Of a DNA stretch of 64,000 nt, positions 8,347 through 17,422 are shown piece by piece. A program made the translations under genes and the position numbers. Origin of the DNA: Bacteriovoracaceae bacterium. Its GTDB lineage: Bacteria > Bdellovibrionota > Bacteriovoracia > Bacteriovoracales > Bacteriovoracaceae. The notes under the pieces were generated by a model, which saw nothing but the letters and a program-made list of their open reading frames with translations, did no database searches and was not told where the DNA came from. How positions within the stretch are numbered: position 1 is the first letter of the stretch; each line of letters opens with the position of its first letter. The stretch is taken from assembly GCA_947441615.1 (NCBI GenBank), contig CANEUH010000008.1, positions 1 to 64,000 of the forward strand, in the 5' to 3' direction.

Positions 8347-9053
8347 AGCTTTGCCTGAGAGTAATGTTTATAAATCGTAAACATTCCTAATGCAGCTACC
8401 CAGTGCCATATGGCATGACCTTGAGACAGCCATCCATGCTGAGTGGGATCACACCAAATTCTCTTATGGTCGATGAGTGAAAAAGAAAAAGCTACAATTA
8501 GAAAACCCAGAGTGGCGAGGAACCATCCAAAGCCAACTCTTTTTTGTCTTTGGGCCAAGATTTCGGTTACAACAATAAAGATGCCTGAGATAAGAATCAA
8601 TATTTGAAACTTGATTCCAGAGACATACATAAAATGAAGAACAGTTGATAAAAGTGTGGCCACCAGGAGATTAAATTTCAATAAATTCTTCTCATCCAAT
8701 TTTTTAAGTCTTATGAGATTCATCCCTTTGCACCAGCCGACAAAGAAAAACATCCCAACAAAATCTAAGATCTGTGAGAGATAAAAGTTTGATTGGTGAT
8801 AAAAAAAAGACATGGCGCCCATAAAGAAAATAATGGGCCCAAATTGTTTTAGCTTTGAGTTCTGATTATTTTTATTTGCTAAATACATGATGATGAGTGC
8901 GACAATCATGTATCCCAAATTAGACCAAGTATTGGCAGGCTCAGAAACCCACTGACAGAGAGTTTCTTCACACCACTTAATATTGGGTGCGCCTACCTTT
9001 TCAGTCACTGGATACCAGGGGCAGCTAGGCGCGTGTGGGTTCGTATAAACCAT
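8334..9053 (-). CDS. Alkaline ceramidase-like (CREST superfamily) membrane hydrolase
   Basis: A 239-residue protein with about seven membrane spans. CREST-family features are visible: WCEETLCQWVSEPANTWSNL near residues 27-46 (conserved Glu/Asn), SFFYH near 82-86 (metal-binding His), LDFVGM near 96, and a C-terminal HAIWHWVAALG with the HxxxH pair. Known members hydrolyse ceramide amide bonds or act as related zinc amidohydrolases; the substrate here is unproven. Its start overlaps the endonuclease I stop by one base, so the two are co-transcribed. Confidence 0.8.
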   Translation of the reverse strand: MVYTNPHAPSCPWYPVTEKVGAPNIKWCEETLCQWVSEPANTWSNLGYMIVALIIMYLANKNNQNSKLKQFGPIIFFMGAMSFFYHQSNFYLSQILDFVGMFFFVGWCKGMNLIRLKKLDEKNLLKFNLLVATLLSTVLHFMYVSGIKFQILILISGIFIVVTEILAQRQKRVGFGWFLATLGFLIVAFSFSLIDHKRIWCDPTQHGWLSQGHAIWHWVAALGMFTIYKHYSQAKLQEK

Positions 9054-9889
9054 TAGAAGTCTTTAATCATGTCCACGATTTCAGGGTGATCGACAAATGG
9101 GTTTCTAATTTTTTGGTGACGAGCAATTTTCTCATGTCTTATGAGTTCAGCTTGATCAATTGGATCCTCTTTGTGCCAACGACGTAGTGAAATTTCTTCT
9201 GACTTACTAATCGCAAGATCATAATGCATAGAAAAATAGAAAAGCGCCCTTGCGACATTCCCACGGTGAGGAGCTGGCGGAGTGTAGACTTCAAGTTCAT
9301 TGATTAAACCCATCCTAGAGTTTCTGCAGCCCTCGCCACCAGTACGGTCTTCAGCAGAATTAATAAAACCAAACGGAGTGTTGCCTCGAGTTGAGTTTGC
9401 TTGAGAGTCAGTTAAGTAAAGGTGGTGCATATCCGATTTTTGGATATCTTTTGGAAAAGCCCCGTTGAATCTAGATTGAGGCCAGGTGTGCTCAATGTTT
9501 ACTCGGTCATGCATTGATCCAACTTCTTCAAGATTATTGAAGTAGAACTTTTTCCCACAATAAACATCTAGGACATAAGTCCCTTTACTGTCTTGGAGTT
9601 TATCGAGTTCACCGAACATAATTTTACGTGCTGCTTCGTAACCAACAGAGACTTGTTTGTAACAATTACCAACACAGCTCGGTGTGATGCCATCAAATTT
9701 ACCTGCCTGATTTGTGTGGTACTGATTAAATATTTTACTTAATAGAGGTCTATCTAATGATTTAGCTTGAAGTGATTTATAAAATTCTTCACCGTAATAG
9801 GCCCATTGCCCAGTTGGGAGCTTTTGATTTTCTTGTCCTATAACTGATAATGACGCAATAAGAGTAAGAAGAGCGAAGAAAAACTTCAT
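9053..9889 (-). CDS. Secreted endonuclease I (EndA/NucM family)
   Basis: A secreted DNase of about 278 residues. The beta-beta-alpha metal motif is seen as NIEHTWPQSRF near residues 133-143, with the catalytic His, followed by KSDMHHLYLTDSQAN and TRGNTPFG. A signal peptide covers about the first 20 residues. I place the start at the second Met (9889), because GAAGGA is correctly spaced for it and too close to ATG 9895. It is likely to degrade extracellular or periplasmic nucleic acid, useful for nutrient scavenging. It is translationally coupled to the ceramidase-like gene. Confidence 0.92.
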   Translation of the reverse strand: MKFFFALLTLIASLSVIGQENQKLPTGQWAYYGEEFYKSLQAKSLDRPLLSKIFNQYHTNQAGKFDGITPSCVGNCYKQVSVGYEAARKIMFGELDKLQDSKGTYVLDVYCGKKFYFNNLEEVGSMHDRVNIEHTWPQSRFNGAFPKDIQKSDMHHLYLTDSQANSTRGNTPFGFINSAEDRTGGEGCRNSRMGLINELEVYTPPAPHRGNVARALFYFSMHYDLAISKSEEISLRRWHKEDPIDQAELIRHEKIARHQKIRNPFVDHPEIVDMIKDF

Positions 9890-10010
9890 GGGCATCCTTC
9901 TGAAAAAATTTGCCTAGACATTAAGATGGCCAAACTTAATTGTCACTTAATTAAAACTAATAGTTGGTAGTGTCGTTAAATAAGGATCTTTGATTCGTTA
10001 TTACAAATAT

Positions 10011-10592
10011 CTAATGCGACGAGTCGTCGTTTTGATACTGAAGAGTAAAGGCCACTTTTTCAAGAGCTCCTAGGAGGGCCTTATTTATAGGCATTTTATC
10101 TTGTATAAGTTGTGGGTTAATTGAGGCGAGCTTCATGGACCAATCGGCCATCATCGGAGTTTCCTGTAAGCTTCCTTTCAGTTCTTTATCAAAAAGATGA
10201 TATTTTTCTTTGATCAACTTACAAACTGATAAACTAATTTCATGCTGCTTATTGTAGTGCCCACTGACACCAAACATCCGGCAGAGGCTAGGTCGATCTT
10301 TGTATCTACCGCATTTTCCCTCTCCCTCTTTTAGGCCTTGCTCATAAACAATACAGTGTTCCTGTTTTGTCGTTTGAAGTTTTTCAAGCCATTCGTCGAC
10401 TTTTCCCTCTAAGTAAATGGAATAGGCCATAGGGATCATTTCTAAAATTGATGCATCTACTTCGGGATTGAGACAACATTTTCCACAGGATGGTAAGCAG
10501 CTCCACCCAGTCGAAGATTGGTAAGAAGAAAAAGAGTCGGACATTTCCTGGTAAAGTTTTTGAAGATTATAGGAGAATTCTTTGATATTCAT
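10011..10592 (-). CDS. YkgJ-family cysteine cluster protein
   Basis: A 193-residue protein with the CxxxCxxCC cluster at Cys32, Cys36, Cys39 and Cys40, plus a second set in CGRYKDRPSLCRMFG, the pattern of the putative Zn/Fe-S binding YkgJ/UPF0153 family. The biochemical role is unknown. It diverges from the methyltransferase gene at 10598 with only a few bases between the start codons, so each promoter must overlap the other gene. Confidence 0.85.
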   Translation of the reverse strand: MNIKEFSYNLQKLYQEMSDSFSSYQSSTGWSCLPSCGKCCLNPEVDASILEMIPMAYSIYLEGKVDEWLEKLQTTKQEHCIVYEQGLKEGEGKCGRYKDRPSLCRMFGVSGHYNKQHEISLSVCKLIKEKYHLFDKELKGSLQETPMMADWSMKLASINPQLIQDKMPINKALLGALEKVAFTLQYQNDDSSH

Positions 10593-10597
10593 TATTG

Positions 10598-11506
10598 ATG
10601 ACCCAATATTATTTTGTTCTAACCAATCCTGAAGTGGAAGTCATTCTTAAACAAGAAATTAAGCTCCGCTATCCTGAACTGAGATTGAGCTATTCTAGGC
10701 CTGGATTCATCACTTTTAAAGGGGTCAAAGATATATCATTTAACCCACTATTTTGCCGTGTTTCTGGAATGAGTCTTGGAAAGTACAAAAAACATGAGAT
10801 CAGATTTGAAAAGGCTTGGTTTTATTCAATAAATAGTAAGTGGGAGCTACCAGCGGAATTTAAAGAATTGTCCGATAGAACAATTTTTAAAAAAGGCGAA
10901 ACCGTCACCTTGGTTCTCATGGCCGGTGTTGACGAGTTTTGGGTCGGTTCTTATACGCTCCAGTCCCACCATTTCCAAACTCCTGGTGAAACGAGTTCAA
11001 TTATTCAAAAAGACGTACCAAGTAGGGCCTATTATAAAATGGCCGAAGCTTATGAAGCTTTTGATCTGCCTTTTGATCACCAAGAAACAATCCTTGAACT
11101 TGGTTCTGCACCAGGTGGAGCGAGTTTGTTTTTACTCGAGCAAGACCTAAAAGTTTTAGGGGTCGATCCAGGAGAAATGGATCCTATCGTTACAAAAAAC
11201 TATGATTTTAAACACATCAGAAGGGCATTTGAAACGTTAACTGAAAGTGATTTTAAAACGGGAGTGGACTGGATTATCTCAGATATCAATCTACCACCAA
11301 CAATAGTTCTTAGAGAGATTTTCAGACTTTTAACCTTCCTTGAACCTAGAGGTATAATCGTTAATCTTAAGTTAAACGATTTAAAGCATCTTGAAATAGT
11401 TGCAACGATTCGGGATCAATTGAAAAGGCAGGGCTTTGAGAAAGTGGAACTAAAGTATCTACCTAGTCACAGAAAAGAAATTGCTCTTATTGCTCTCCAT
11501 TCATAA
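10598..11506 (+). CDS. FtsJ/RlmM-like rRNA 2'-O-ribose methyltransferase
   Basis: A 302-residue protein with an N-terminal THUMP-like region (about 1-130) and a C-terminal Rossmann methyltransferase. Motif I is ILELGSAPGGAS near residues 165-176, and the Lys-Asp-Lys-Glu catalytic pattern can be followed through YYKMAEA, ISDINLPP, VNLKLND and HRKEIAL. This matches RlmM, which methylates C2498 of 23S rRNA, although this protein is shorter than the E. coli enzyme. ATG 10598 is preferred to TTG 10595. It overlaps the convergent flavin oxidase gene by 20 bases. Confidence 0.8.
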   Translation: MTQYYFVLTNPEVEVILKQEIKLRYPELRLSYSRPGFITFKGVKDISFNPLFCRVSGMSLGKYKKHEIRFEKAWFYSINSKWELPAEFKELSDRTIFKKGETVTLVLMAGVDEFWVGSYTLQSHHFQTPGETSSIIQKDVPSRAYYKMAEAYEAFDLPFDHQETILELGSAPGGASLFLLEQDLKVLGVDPGEMDPIVTKNYDFKHIRRAFETLTESDFKTGVDWIISDINLPPTIVLREIFRLLTFLEPRGIIVNLKLNDLKHLEIVATIRDQLKRQGFEKVELKYLPSHRKEIALIALHS

Positions 11507-12821
11507 ATCCCTGCGGGAAAAATTGATTATAGGGATCATGCTCTTTTTTTAAATCGTTAAAGAGTCTTATCTGATTTTGGCCATGGAACTTTTTTATGTA
11601 CTTTTGCTTGATAAGCCCAATTCCATGTTCTGCAAATGGTGATCCTTTCCATTTAAGTACTGAATCATAAAGTTTTTGAAACTCATCAAGGCACGTCTGA
11701 GTTTCATCTTTTTTAGGCATATAATTATAATGAAGATGCGCGTCTCCAAAGTGCCCAAAGAGACAATACCTAACACCAATTTTTGAAGCCTCTCGATAAA
11801 AGTTTAAAAGATCTACAAATTTATCTGAAGTCACTTGAACATCCGTGCCGACTTTGACCACACCCATTTTTGAATTTTCCTCAAAAATAGCTCGTGGGAC
11901 TCCGGCCCTAACGTGATGAAATTTATTTTCCGCGATTTCATAAACCTCATCTGGAGTCGTTTTTTCAAGTGAGCAAAGCACTTCTCCATAGATCTTTTCA
12001 AAGGCAGTTGATTTGATTTCTAAGAAAATGACATCTTGATTATTCCCAAGCTTTTCATCAGGTTTTAAATAGTTCATGCAATTTGAATCAAGGAGTTCAC
12101 AAGAAATAATGGAGTCCCTATGACCTTGCACGGCTTGATAAATTTCAAGATGGGGCGTCATGTCTTCCTCCCAACGAGGAAGAAGTAAAAAAACGTAATT
12201 GACCTGTTCATCTGGAGTCGTTTCAATTTCAACTTCAGTCACAATCCCAAGTTGACCTTCGGTTCCGATCATTAAGTCAGTGGCCTTTTGGAAACGAGGG
12301 TAGGGAGCATTTTTAAAATTTTGATAAAAAGTAAAATCATTTTGATACGATGTTATTGCCGTTGAATTTGTTTTGAATTCATCACTCCGTTTTAATTCTT
12401 TTTCTTCACCATTAAAGTCTAAATACTTTAGACCTACCACTTGTGAGCGCATGTTTCCAAATGCAAAACATCTCTCTCCTGTGCATGAAGTTGCAATTCC
12501 CGCAGTAATTAATGCTAGTTGTTCAGTGGGAGAAGTTTTTAAAGTCCTTCCCTTTGTCCGAAGAAATTTTTTCGCTTCCTCCCAAGAGACCCCACCTCTT
12601 AAAACAAGATTCCCATTGGGACGTAGTTCTAAATGGGATGGAAGCTTTGATAGGTCACAAAGATAAAAGTCACTTTCTTTTTTCCAAGGCAAAAGGCTTT
12701 CAAGTTTATCATAGGGAACGACGGTAGAGGTTTTTGAAGAAAAATAAAAGCTTGGTTGATGCGCCTTGAGGTGACTGATGAGATCAATCTCAGAGTAAAA
12801 TGTCTTTGTAATAAATGCCAT
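11487..12821 (-). CDS. FAD-linked oxidase (GlcD/D-lactate dehydrogenase type)
   Basis: A 444-residue flavoprotein with an N-terminal PCMH-type FAD domain (GNLVLRGGVSWEEA near 70-83, GTEGQLGIVTEVEI near 186-199) and a C-terminal FAD-oxidase domain with HFGDAHLHYNY and AEHGIGLIKQKYI. The family oxidises 2-hydroxy acids such as glycolate or D-lactate; the precise substrate is open. No iron-sulfur domain is fused. It faces away from the CoA-binding protein gene across 49 bases. Confidence 0.88.
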   Translation of the reverse strand: MAFITKTFYSEIDLISHLKAHQPSFYFSSKTSTVVPYDKLESLLPWKKESDFYLCDLSKLPSHLELRPNGNLVLRGGVSWEEAKKFLRTKGRTLKTSPTEQLALITAGIATSCTGERCFAFGNMRSQVVGLKYLDFNGEEKELKRSDEFKTNSTAITSYQNDFTFYQNFKNAPYPRFQKATDLMIGTEGQLGIVTEVEIETTPDEQVNYVFLLLPRWEEDMTPHLEIYQAVQGHRDSIISCELLDSNCMNYLKPDEKLGNNQDVIFLEIKSTAFEKIYGEVLCSLEKTTPDEVYEIAENKFHHVRAGVPRAIFEENSKMGVVKVGTDVQVTSDKFVDLLNFYREASKIGVRYCLFGHFGDAHLHYNYMPKKDETQTCLDEFQKLYDSVLKWKGSPFAEHGIGLIKQKYIKKFHGQNQIRLFNDLKKEHDPYNQFFPQGFMNGEQ

Positions 12822-12870
12822 AAGGAACTCACTTTTTTCATTATTTTAGCTTTTTTTTCAAGGAGAGGCC

Positions 12871-13236
12871 ATGGAAGTTGTCGTAGTGGTTGGTGCAAGT
12901 AGTGATACTTCTCGTTATTCCTATAAAGCTATGGAAATGTTAGAGGAATTTGGGCACAAAGCAATTCCCGTCCACCCGAGAGAAGAAATTGTGCGAGGTC
13001 ACAAAGTTATTCATCAATTAGCTGATCTTGTTGGACAAAAAATAGATACTGTTACTGTTTATGTTAATCCCGCTATTTCAGATAAATATGAGACGGATAT
13101 TATCAGCATTAAGCCTAAGAGAGTTATATTTAATCCTGGGGCAGAGAACCCAAGATTGGCGAGTGTTCTTAATCAAAGCGGGATTAAAACAGAAAATGCC
13201 TGCACTCTAGTTCTTTTAAGAACGGGTCAGTATTAG
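12871..13236 (+). CDS. CoA-binding domain protein (YccU type)
   Basis: A 121-residue single-domain protein with the Rossmann-like VVVGASSDTSRYSYKAMEML at the N-terminus and IFNPGAENPRL near residues 90-100, characteristic of the short CoA-binding family related to succinyl-CoA synthetase alpha. A strong AAGGAGAGG precedes ATG. Its role is unknown. The last bases overlap the convergent nucleotidase gene by 4. Confidence 0.9.
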   Translation: MEVVVVVGASSDTSRYSYKAMEMLEEFGHKAIPVHPREEIVRGHKVIHQLADLVGQKIDTVTVYVNPAISDKYETDIISIKPKRVIFNPGAENPRLASVLNQSGIKTENACTLVLLRTGQY

Positions 13237-14783
13237 TCCTCTAGGCACCTTATAGGAGAGTTTTTCTTGATATAAGTTTCAAGTAGATTCCAGTATTCAG
13301 AGTTAGGAACTAATTTTAAATCATGAAGAAGAACTGAGGTTAGTACATTGAGAAGTTTAAGCATTCCGTAGGGAACTTCAGAAGGGAGTCCAACTGTATA
13401 ATACCTTAAATTTTGAAGTTCCTCTCCATTAATTAAGGCTTCTTGGATGTTGTGAATTTTTGGATCAAAAAATTTAATTGATCCAGTTATTTTGTCTTTC
13501 ACACTGATGCCGTCGATCATGACTTGAAGGGCGACTTCAGAATTTGCTAATAATTTGAGAACCTGTTTTAAAAGAAATCCAGACATCGTTGAGCGAGCAA
13601 CACTCCATCCCTTGTCACCCCATTTTCTAATATGAGGGAAGTTATCTATCATATCTCCAAAAGTGATAGTTCCTGGATCTATTTGTTCACCTTGGAATAC
13701 ATCAAATTGAAGCCCAAGGTCTGTTTTAGCAACTTTTCTTGTAAGTCTTGCCATATGACGAGACCAACAACTTCCGGCGGGAGTGTCTTTACCGTTTAGG
13801 TTACCTGTTAATTTAATATTTGAAAAACCAATCACTTCATCCCATTTACGGCCAAAGTATTTTTCTCGATTGGAATAAGCACTTGCGACGAAGTCTTTCA
13901 TACTCTCGTCCTGAGGCATATCTTTTTTAATATCGATCATCTTATAGTCAATCAACTCCGCTTCGCCTTTTCCTTTAATGTCGACAATCATGGAACCAAT
14001 ATATCCTGAATGAGCACCAGCTTGAAGAATGGGAATTAATCGTCCTTCTAGGTTTTTTGTCAGCTGTGGTCTAGGTAACAGAATATGAGAGTGACCCCCA
14101 ACAACTAAGTCGATGGTTCTACTCTTTTCTATGAGTTGGATGTCGTATTGGAGACCAATGTGAGTGAGCGCAATCGTAAAGTCGACATTGTCTTTTCTAG
14201 CTTTGGTGGCCTGTTTTATCCCAGCTTTATGAGGATTTGTTACAAATCCCAAAGGACGAAGAGGGTACATGTGATGAATCTCATTCGTTGTTAGACCAAA
14301 AATTCGAATTTTGAGCCCATCGATTTCATGATCCACATAGTCTGGAACAAGTTTTGATAGCCCCATGAGGGATTTTCCCACAATATTTGAAGAAAGGATC
14401 TTCGCCTTTATTTTGGACTTCTTAATCTGATTTTTTAGTTCCTTTGTCCCCAGGATATAGTCATGGTTTCCAAGAACTGTGTAGTCAACTCCAAGACGAT
14501 CGAGCGCCTTCATGGAATCAGTCCCATGATTAGAAAAATAGAAAGAAGATCCCTCTCCGAAGTCACCACCATCTAGGTAGAGAGTAGGTATTCCCTTTGA
14601 TTCTGCGTCTGTTTTAAGTTCATCCACAACTTTTTTTAATTGAGCGTACCCACCAATTCCACCTCGGGTTCCTTGGAAGTAAGAATGAAGATCGTTTGTG
14701 TGAAGAATCTGGACCACTTTTGCGGATGAAAGTGGAGAGAGGGCCAGACCCAAAAGAAGCAAGAGGGGACGAGACAATTTCAT
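13233..14783 (-). CDS. Periplasmic 5'-nucleotidase / UshA-like metallophosphatase
   Basis: A 516-residue exported enzyme with a signal peptide (to about residue 21) and the metallophosphatase signatures ILHTNDLHSYF, DGGDFGEGSS, LGNHDYILG, ALTHIGLQYD and GGHSHILL over residues 25-235, followed by the C-terminal nucleotidase substrate domain. It should dephosphorylate nucleotides outside the inner membrane, complementing the secreted nuclease upstream. Length is close to E. coli UshA. It is monocistronic. Confidence 0.9.
   Translation of the reverse strand: MKLSRPLLLLLGLALSPLSSAKVVQILHTNDLHSYFQGTRGGIGGYAQLKKVVDELKTDAESKGIPTLYLDGGDFGEGSSFYFSNHGTDSMKALDRLGVDYTVLGNHDYILGTKELKNQIKKSKIKAKILSSNIVGKSLMGLSKLVPDYVDHEIDGLKIRIFGLTTNEIHHMYPLRPLGFVTNPHKAGIKQATKARKDNVDFTIALTHIGLQYDIQLIEKSRTIDLVVGGHSHILLPRPQLTKNLEGRLIPILQAGAHSGYIGSMIVDIKGKGEAELIDYKMIDIKKDMPQDESMKDFVASAYSNREKYFGRKWDEVIGFSNIKLTGNLNGKDTPAGSCWSRHMARLTRKVAKTDLGLQFDVFQGEQIDPGTITFGDMIDNFPHIRKWGDKGWSVARSTMSGFLLKQVLKLLANSEVALQVMIDGISVKDKITGSIKFFDPKIHNIQEALINGEELQNLRYYTVGLPSEVPYGMLKLLNVLTSVLLHDLKLVPNSEYWNLLETYIKKNSPIRCLED
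13237..13257 (+). terminator. Candidate terminator of the CoA-binding protein gene
   Basis: TCCTCTA at 13237-13243 pairs with TATAGGA at 13251-13257 (one mismatch) around a 7-base loop, and GAGTTTTT follows. It lies directly after the stop at 13236 but inside the 3' coding end of the convergent nucleotidase gene. Confidence 0.35.
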
Positions 14784-14954
14784 GATTTTACTCTTATAGG
14801 TAACTTGGTTAAAGGAGAGTTCCTACTTTCATTAGAAGGCCAATTTGAAATTCTTGAAATACTGTAAATATTTCCTAAATGAAATTTGAGATAAACCTAA
14901 TTCTTCTCTTAGGCATGGCCAACTTCCTTGGTTTACGTTAAATCAGTCAAACCT

Positions 14955-17396
14955 ATGAATTCAGAACTTTTGCTTCCTGTCGGAAATATGGAAATGTGCT
15001 TGGCCGCTGTGCACTATGGCGCTGATGCGATCTATGTTGGTGTGCCTTTTTTCAACGCAAGAGGCAGAACTACTGATCTTACTTTGGAAGAGTTGAAGGA
15101 AATGGTCGAGCTTTGTCACCTTTATGGAGTGAAGGTTAATCTTGCTTTCAATGTTGTGATTTTCCAGAATGAAATTCCCAAGGTGATTGCACTTCTTGAG
15201 CAAATATTACCTTTAAATCCTGACGCCTTCATTGTTCAAGACCTTGGTTTGGCAAAAATCATAAGAACTATGGCCCCTCATCAGAGAATCCACGCTTCAA
15301 CTCAGATGACTGTCACTAATGCTGATGCCATTAGGCTCGTGGAAGATTTAAAAATTGATCGATTCGTCCTTGGTAGAGAAAATTCAATCTCAGAAATTAA
15401 ACTCATTCGTGAACAAACAGAAAAAGAACTTGAAGTCTTTGTTCATGGGGCCCTTTGTGTAGCCTATTCTGGTCAGTGTTTTACTTCCGAATCCCTTGGC
15501 GGCAGAAGTGCTAACCGTGGTCAATGTGCTCAAAGTTGTCGCTTAGAATATGAACTTTATGTCGATGATGTAAAAAAAGAAATGGGAGATAAAAAGTATC
15601 TCGTTTCCCCTAAAGATTTGATGGGCCTTAGTGAAGTTCCATTATTGAAAGAATTGGGAGTCAATTCTTTCAAGGTTGAAGGAAGGCTTAAAACTCCAGA
15701 ATATGTTGCCTCCACGGCCAAAAATTATCGAGAAGTACTGGACGGTGCTCCGATAAATTTAGAAAAACGCAGGGTAGAACTCGCTACAACTTATTCACGA
15801 GGCTTTTTTACCGGGTGGCTTAACGGGGTAGATCATCAGCAGTTAGTTGATGGAACTTATAGCTCTCATAGGGGAATAGAAGTAGGAAGAGTTTTAGAAG
15901 TAAGAAATAAAACGATCCTTGTTTCGTCTGAGGCCAATTTAAAAGCGGGGATGGGCCTAGTTTTTGTGGGTGCAAGTGAAGAGGGTGCAAAAATTTTTCT
16001 TTCAAATAAGATTGGGAAAAATTTTGAAATAGAGTTACTAAAAAAAGATGCCAAAATTTCAAAGGGGATGAAAGTTTACCTGAATTCAAATGAGGCCCTT
16101 TTTGGTGATCTTCAAAAAGGTTGGCAAACGCGAGAAAAACAAAAAAAAATACCCCTAAATTTTTTGATCCAAGGGCTCTATAACGAGCCACTTCTCGTTA
16201 AAGCGATAGATCCAGAAGGTCGAGAAGTTTACGCTCAATCAATTTCTTTCCTTTCACCTGCTAAGGGGCGATCCATCACCGAAGAATTTGTAAAGGATGA
16301 ACTAGGATCGTTGGGGAATACAGTCTATAAAATTGGGAACTGGGAGTGCTTTCTCCAGGAAGGGCTTTTTCTTAATCACCGTGAATTAAAGGAGATTAGA
16401 AAAGAGCTCGTTCAAAAGATGAATGACTTGAGAATCAACCAATCCGTAAAACCAATCCATCCATTTAATCTTAAAAGAAATAATTTTGAAATTAAAACCG
16501 GATCACAATTAAATATTCTTCTTAGAACAAAGTCCCAGGTAGAAGGGTTCATAAAGGAATTATCAACCTTTAATAGTTACAAGAATTTTATTAGATCAAT
16601 TATCTTAGATTTTGAATTTGGAAAAGATTACGCCGCTAGTGTTGAATTAATTAGATCTCATGGACTTAAGGTGGGTGTAGCGACAACGAGAATCCTTAAG
16701 CCCTCAGAATACTACAATCTTAATACTTTAATTCGTCTAAATCCTGATGTCATTTTGGTGAGAAATTTAGGCGCGATCCATTACTTAAAGTCAAAGTGTG
16801 AGATCCCTTTGATTGGAGATTTTTCTTTAAATGTCACAAACTCTTTATCCCTCGGCTATCTCATGGATAAAGGTCTTGAGTCGATTAATGTATCTTATGA
16901 TTTAAATCAGCATCAACTTTTTGATATGATCGAACATTCAGCTTTATCCCACATGGAAGTTACGGTTCATCAGTACATGCCAGAATTTCATATGGAGCAT
17001 TGCGTGTTTGCTGCCTTTCTCTCTAAAGGGTCTTCATTTAAAGATTGCGGAAAACCATGTGAAAAGCATGAAGTGAAATTAAAAGATTCTTACGGCAATA
17101 TGCATTTTCTTAAGGCCGATCATGAGTGCCGGAATACTTTTTTTAAAGGTACTCCTCAGTCTGCTGGATTTCTCATTCACGATTTGATTAAAAAAGGTGT
17201 TGGATGCTTTAGAATTGAGGCCCTTAATGAAGGCCCACAGGAGTTGAATTCAAAGATACTCAACTACCTTAAACTGATAAATGGTGAAGTGACATCAGAT
17301 GAGATGATGAAAAACTTAAAAGTTATGGAAAGCTATGGGTTGGGTCTAGGTCAATTAAATCGATCAGATAGTTATAAAGATAGAAAAAAGAAGTAA
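14955..17396 (+). CDS. Large U32-family protein (RlhA-like, Fe-S RNA hydroxylation family)
   Basis: A U32 protein of about 813 residues. The N-terminal TIM-barrel begins SELLLPVGNMEMCLAAV, and the four cluster cysteines lie in LCVAYSGQC and GQCAQSC near residues 172-204. KDLMGL and FKVEGRLK follow, then a long C-terminal extension with a second barrel-like region and more cysteines (MEHCVFAAF, FKDCGKPC). Relatives bind a 4Fe-4S cluster and act in rRNA or tRNA hydroxylation (RlhA, TrhP); older databases call them collagenase-like peptidases. I chose ATG 14955 over an upstream in-frame TTG. It is longer than E. coli RlhA. Confidence 0.85.
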   Translation: MNSELLLPVGNMEMCLAAVHYGADAIYVGVPFFNARGRTTDLTLEELKEMVELCHLYGVKVNLAFNVVIFQNEIPKVIALLEQILPLNPDAFIVQDLGLAKIIRTMAPHQRIHASTQMTVTNADAIRLVEDLKIDRFVLGRENSISEIKLIREQTEKELEVFVHGALCVAYSGQCFTSESLGGRSANRGQCAQSCRLEYELYVDDVKKEMGDKKYLVSPKDLMGLSEVPLLKELGVNSFKVEGRLKTPEYVASTAKNYREVLDGAPINLEKRRVELATTYSRGFFTGWLNGVDHQQLVDGTYSSHRGIEVGRVLEVRNKTILVSSEANLKAGMGLVFVGASEEGAKIFLSNKIGKNFEIELLKKDAKISKGMKVYLNSNEALFGDLQKGWQTREKQKKIPLNFLIQGLYNEPLLVKAIDPEGREVYAQSISFLSPAKGRSITEEFVKDELGSLGNTVYKIGNWECFLQEGLFLNHRELKEIRKELVQKMNDLRINQSVKPIHPFNLKRNNFEIKTGSQLNILLRTKSQVEGFIKELSTFNSYKNFIRSIILDFEFGKDYAASVELIRSHGLKVGVATTRILKPSEYYNLNTLIRLNPDVILVRNLGAIHYLKSKCEIPLIGDFSLNVTNSLSLGYLMDKGLESINVSYDLNQHQLFDMIEHSALSHMEVTVHQYMPEFHMEHCVFAAFLSKGSSFKDCGKPCEKHEVKLKDSYGNMHFLKADHECRNTFFKGTPQSAGFLIHDLIKKGVGCFRIEALNEGPQELNSKILNYLKLINGEVTSDEMMKNLKVMESYGLGLGQLNRSDSYKDRKKK

Positions 17397-17422
17397 CCCG
17401 CGAAGAGTTCCTCCAAAATTCT

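Noticed and set aside
14915..14941. An 8-codon frame upstream of the large U32 gene, considered as a leader peptide
   Set aside because: It has no ribosome site and no run of regulatory codons, and no attenuator-like hairpins follow.
15820..16191. A minus-strand frame of 123 codons within the large U32 gene
   Set aside because: It is Leu/Phe/Lys-rich antisense sequence of a conserved gene and has no start signals.
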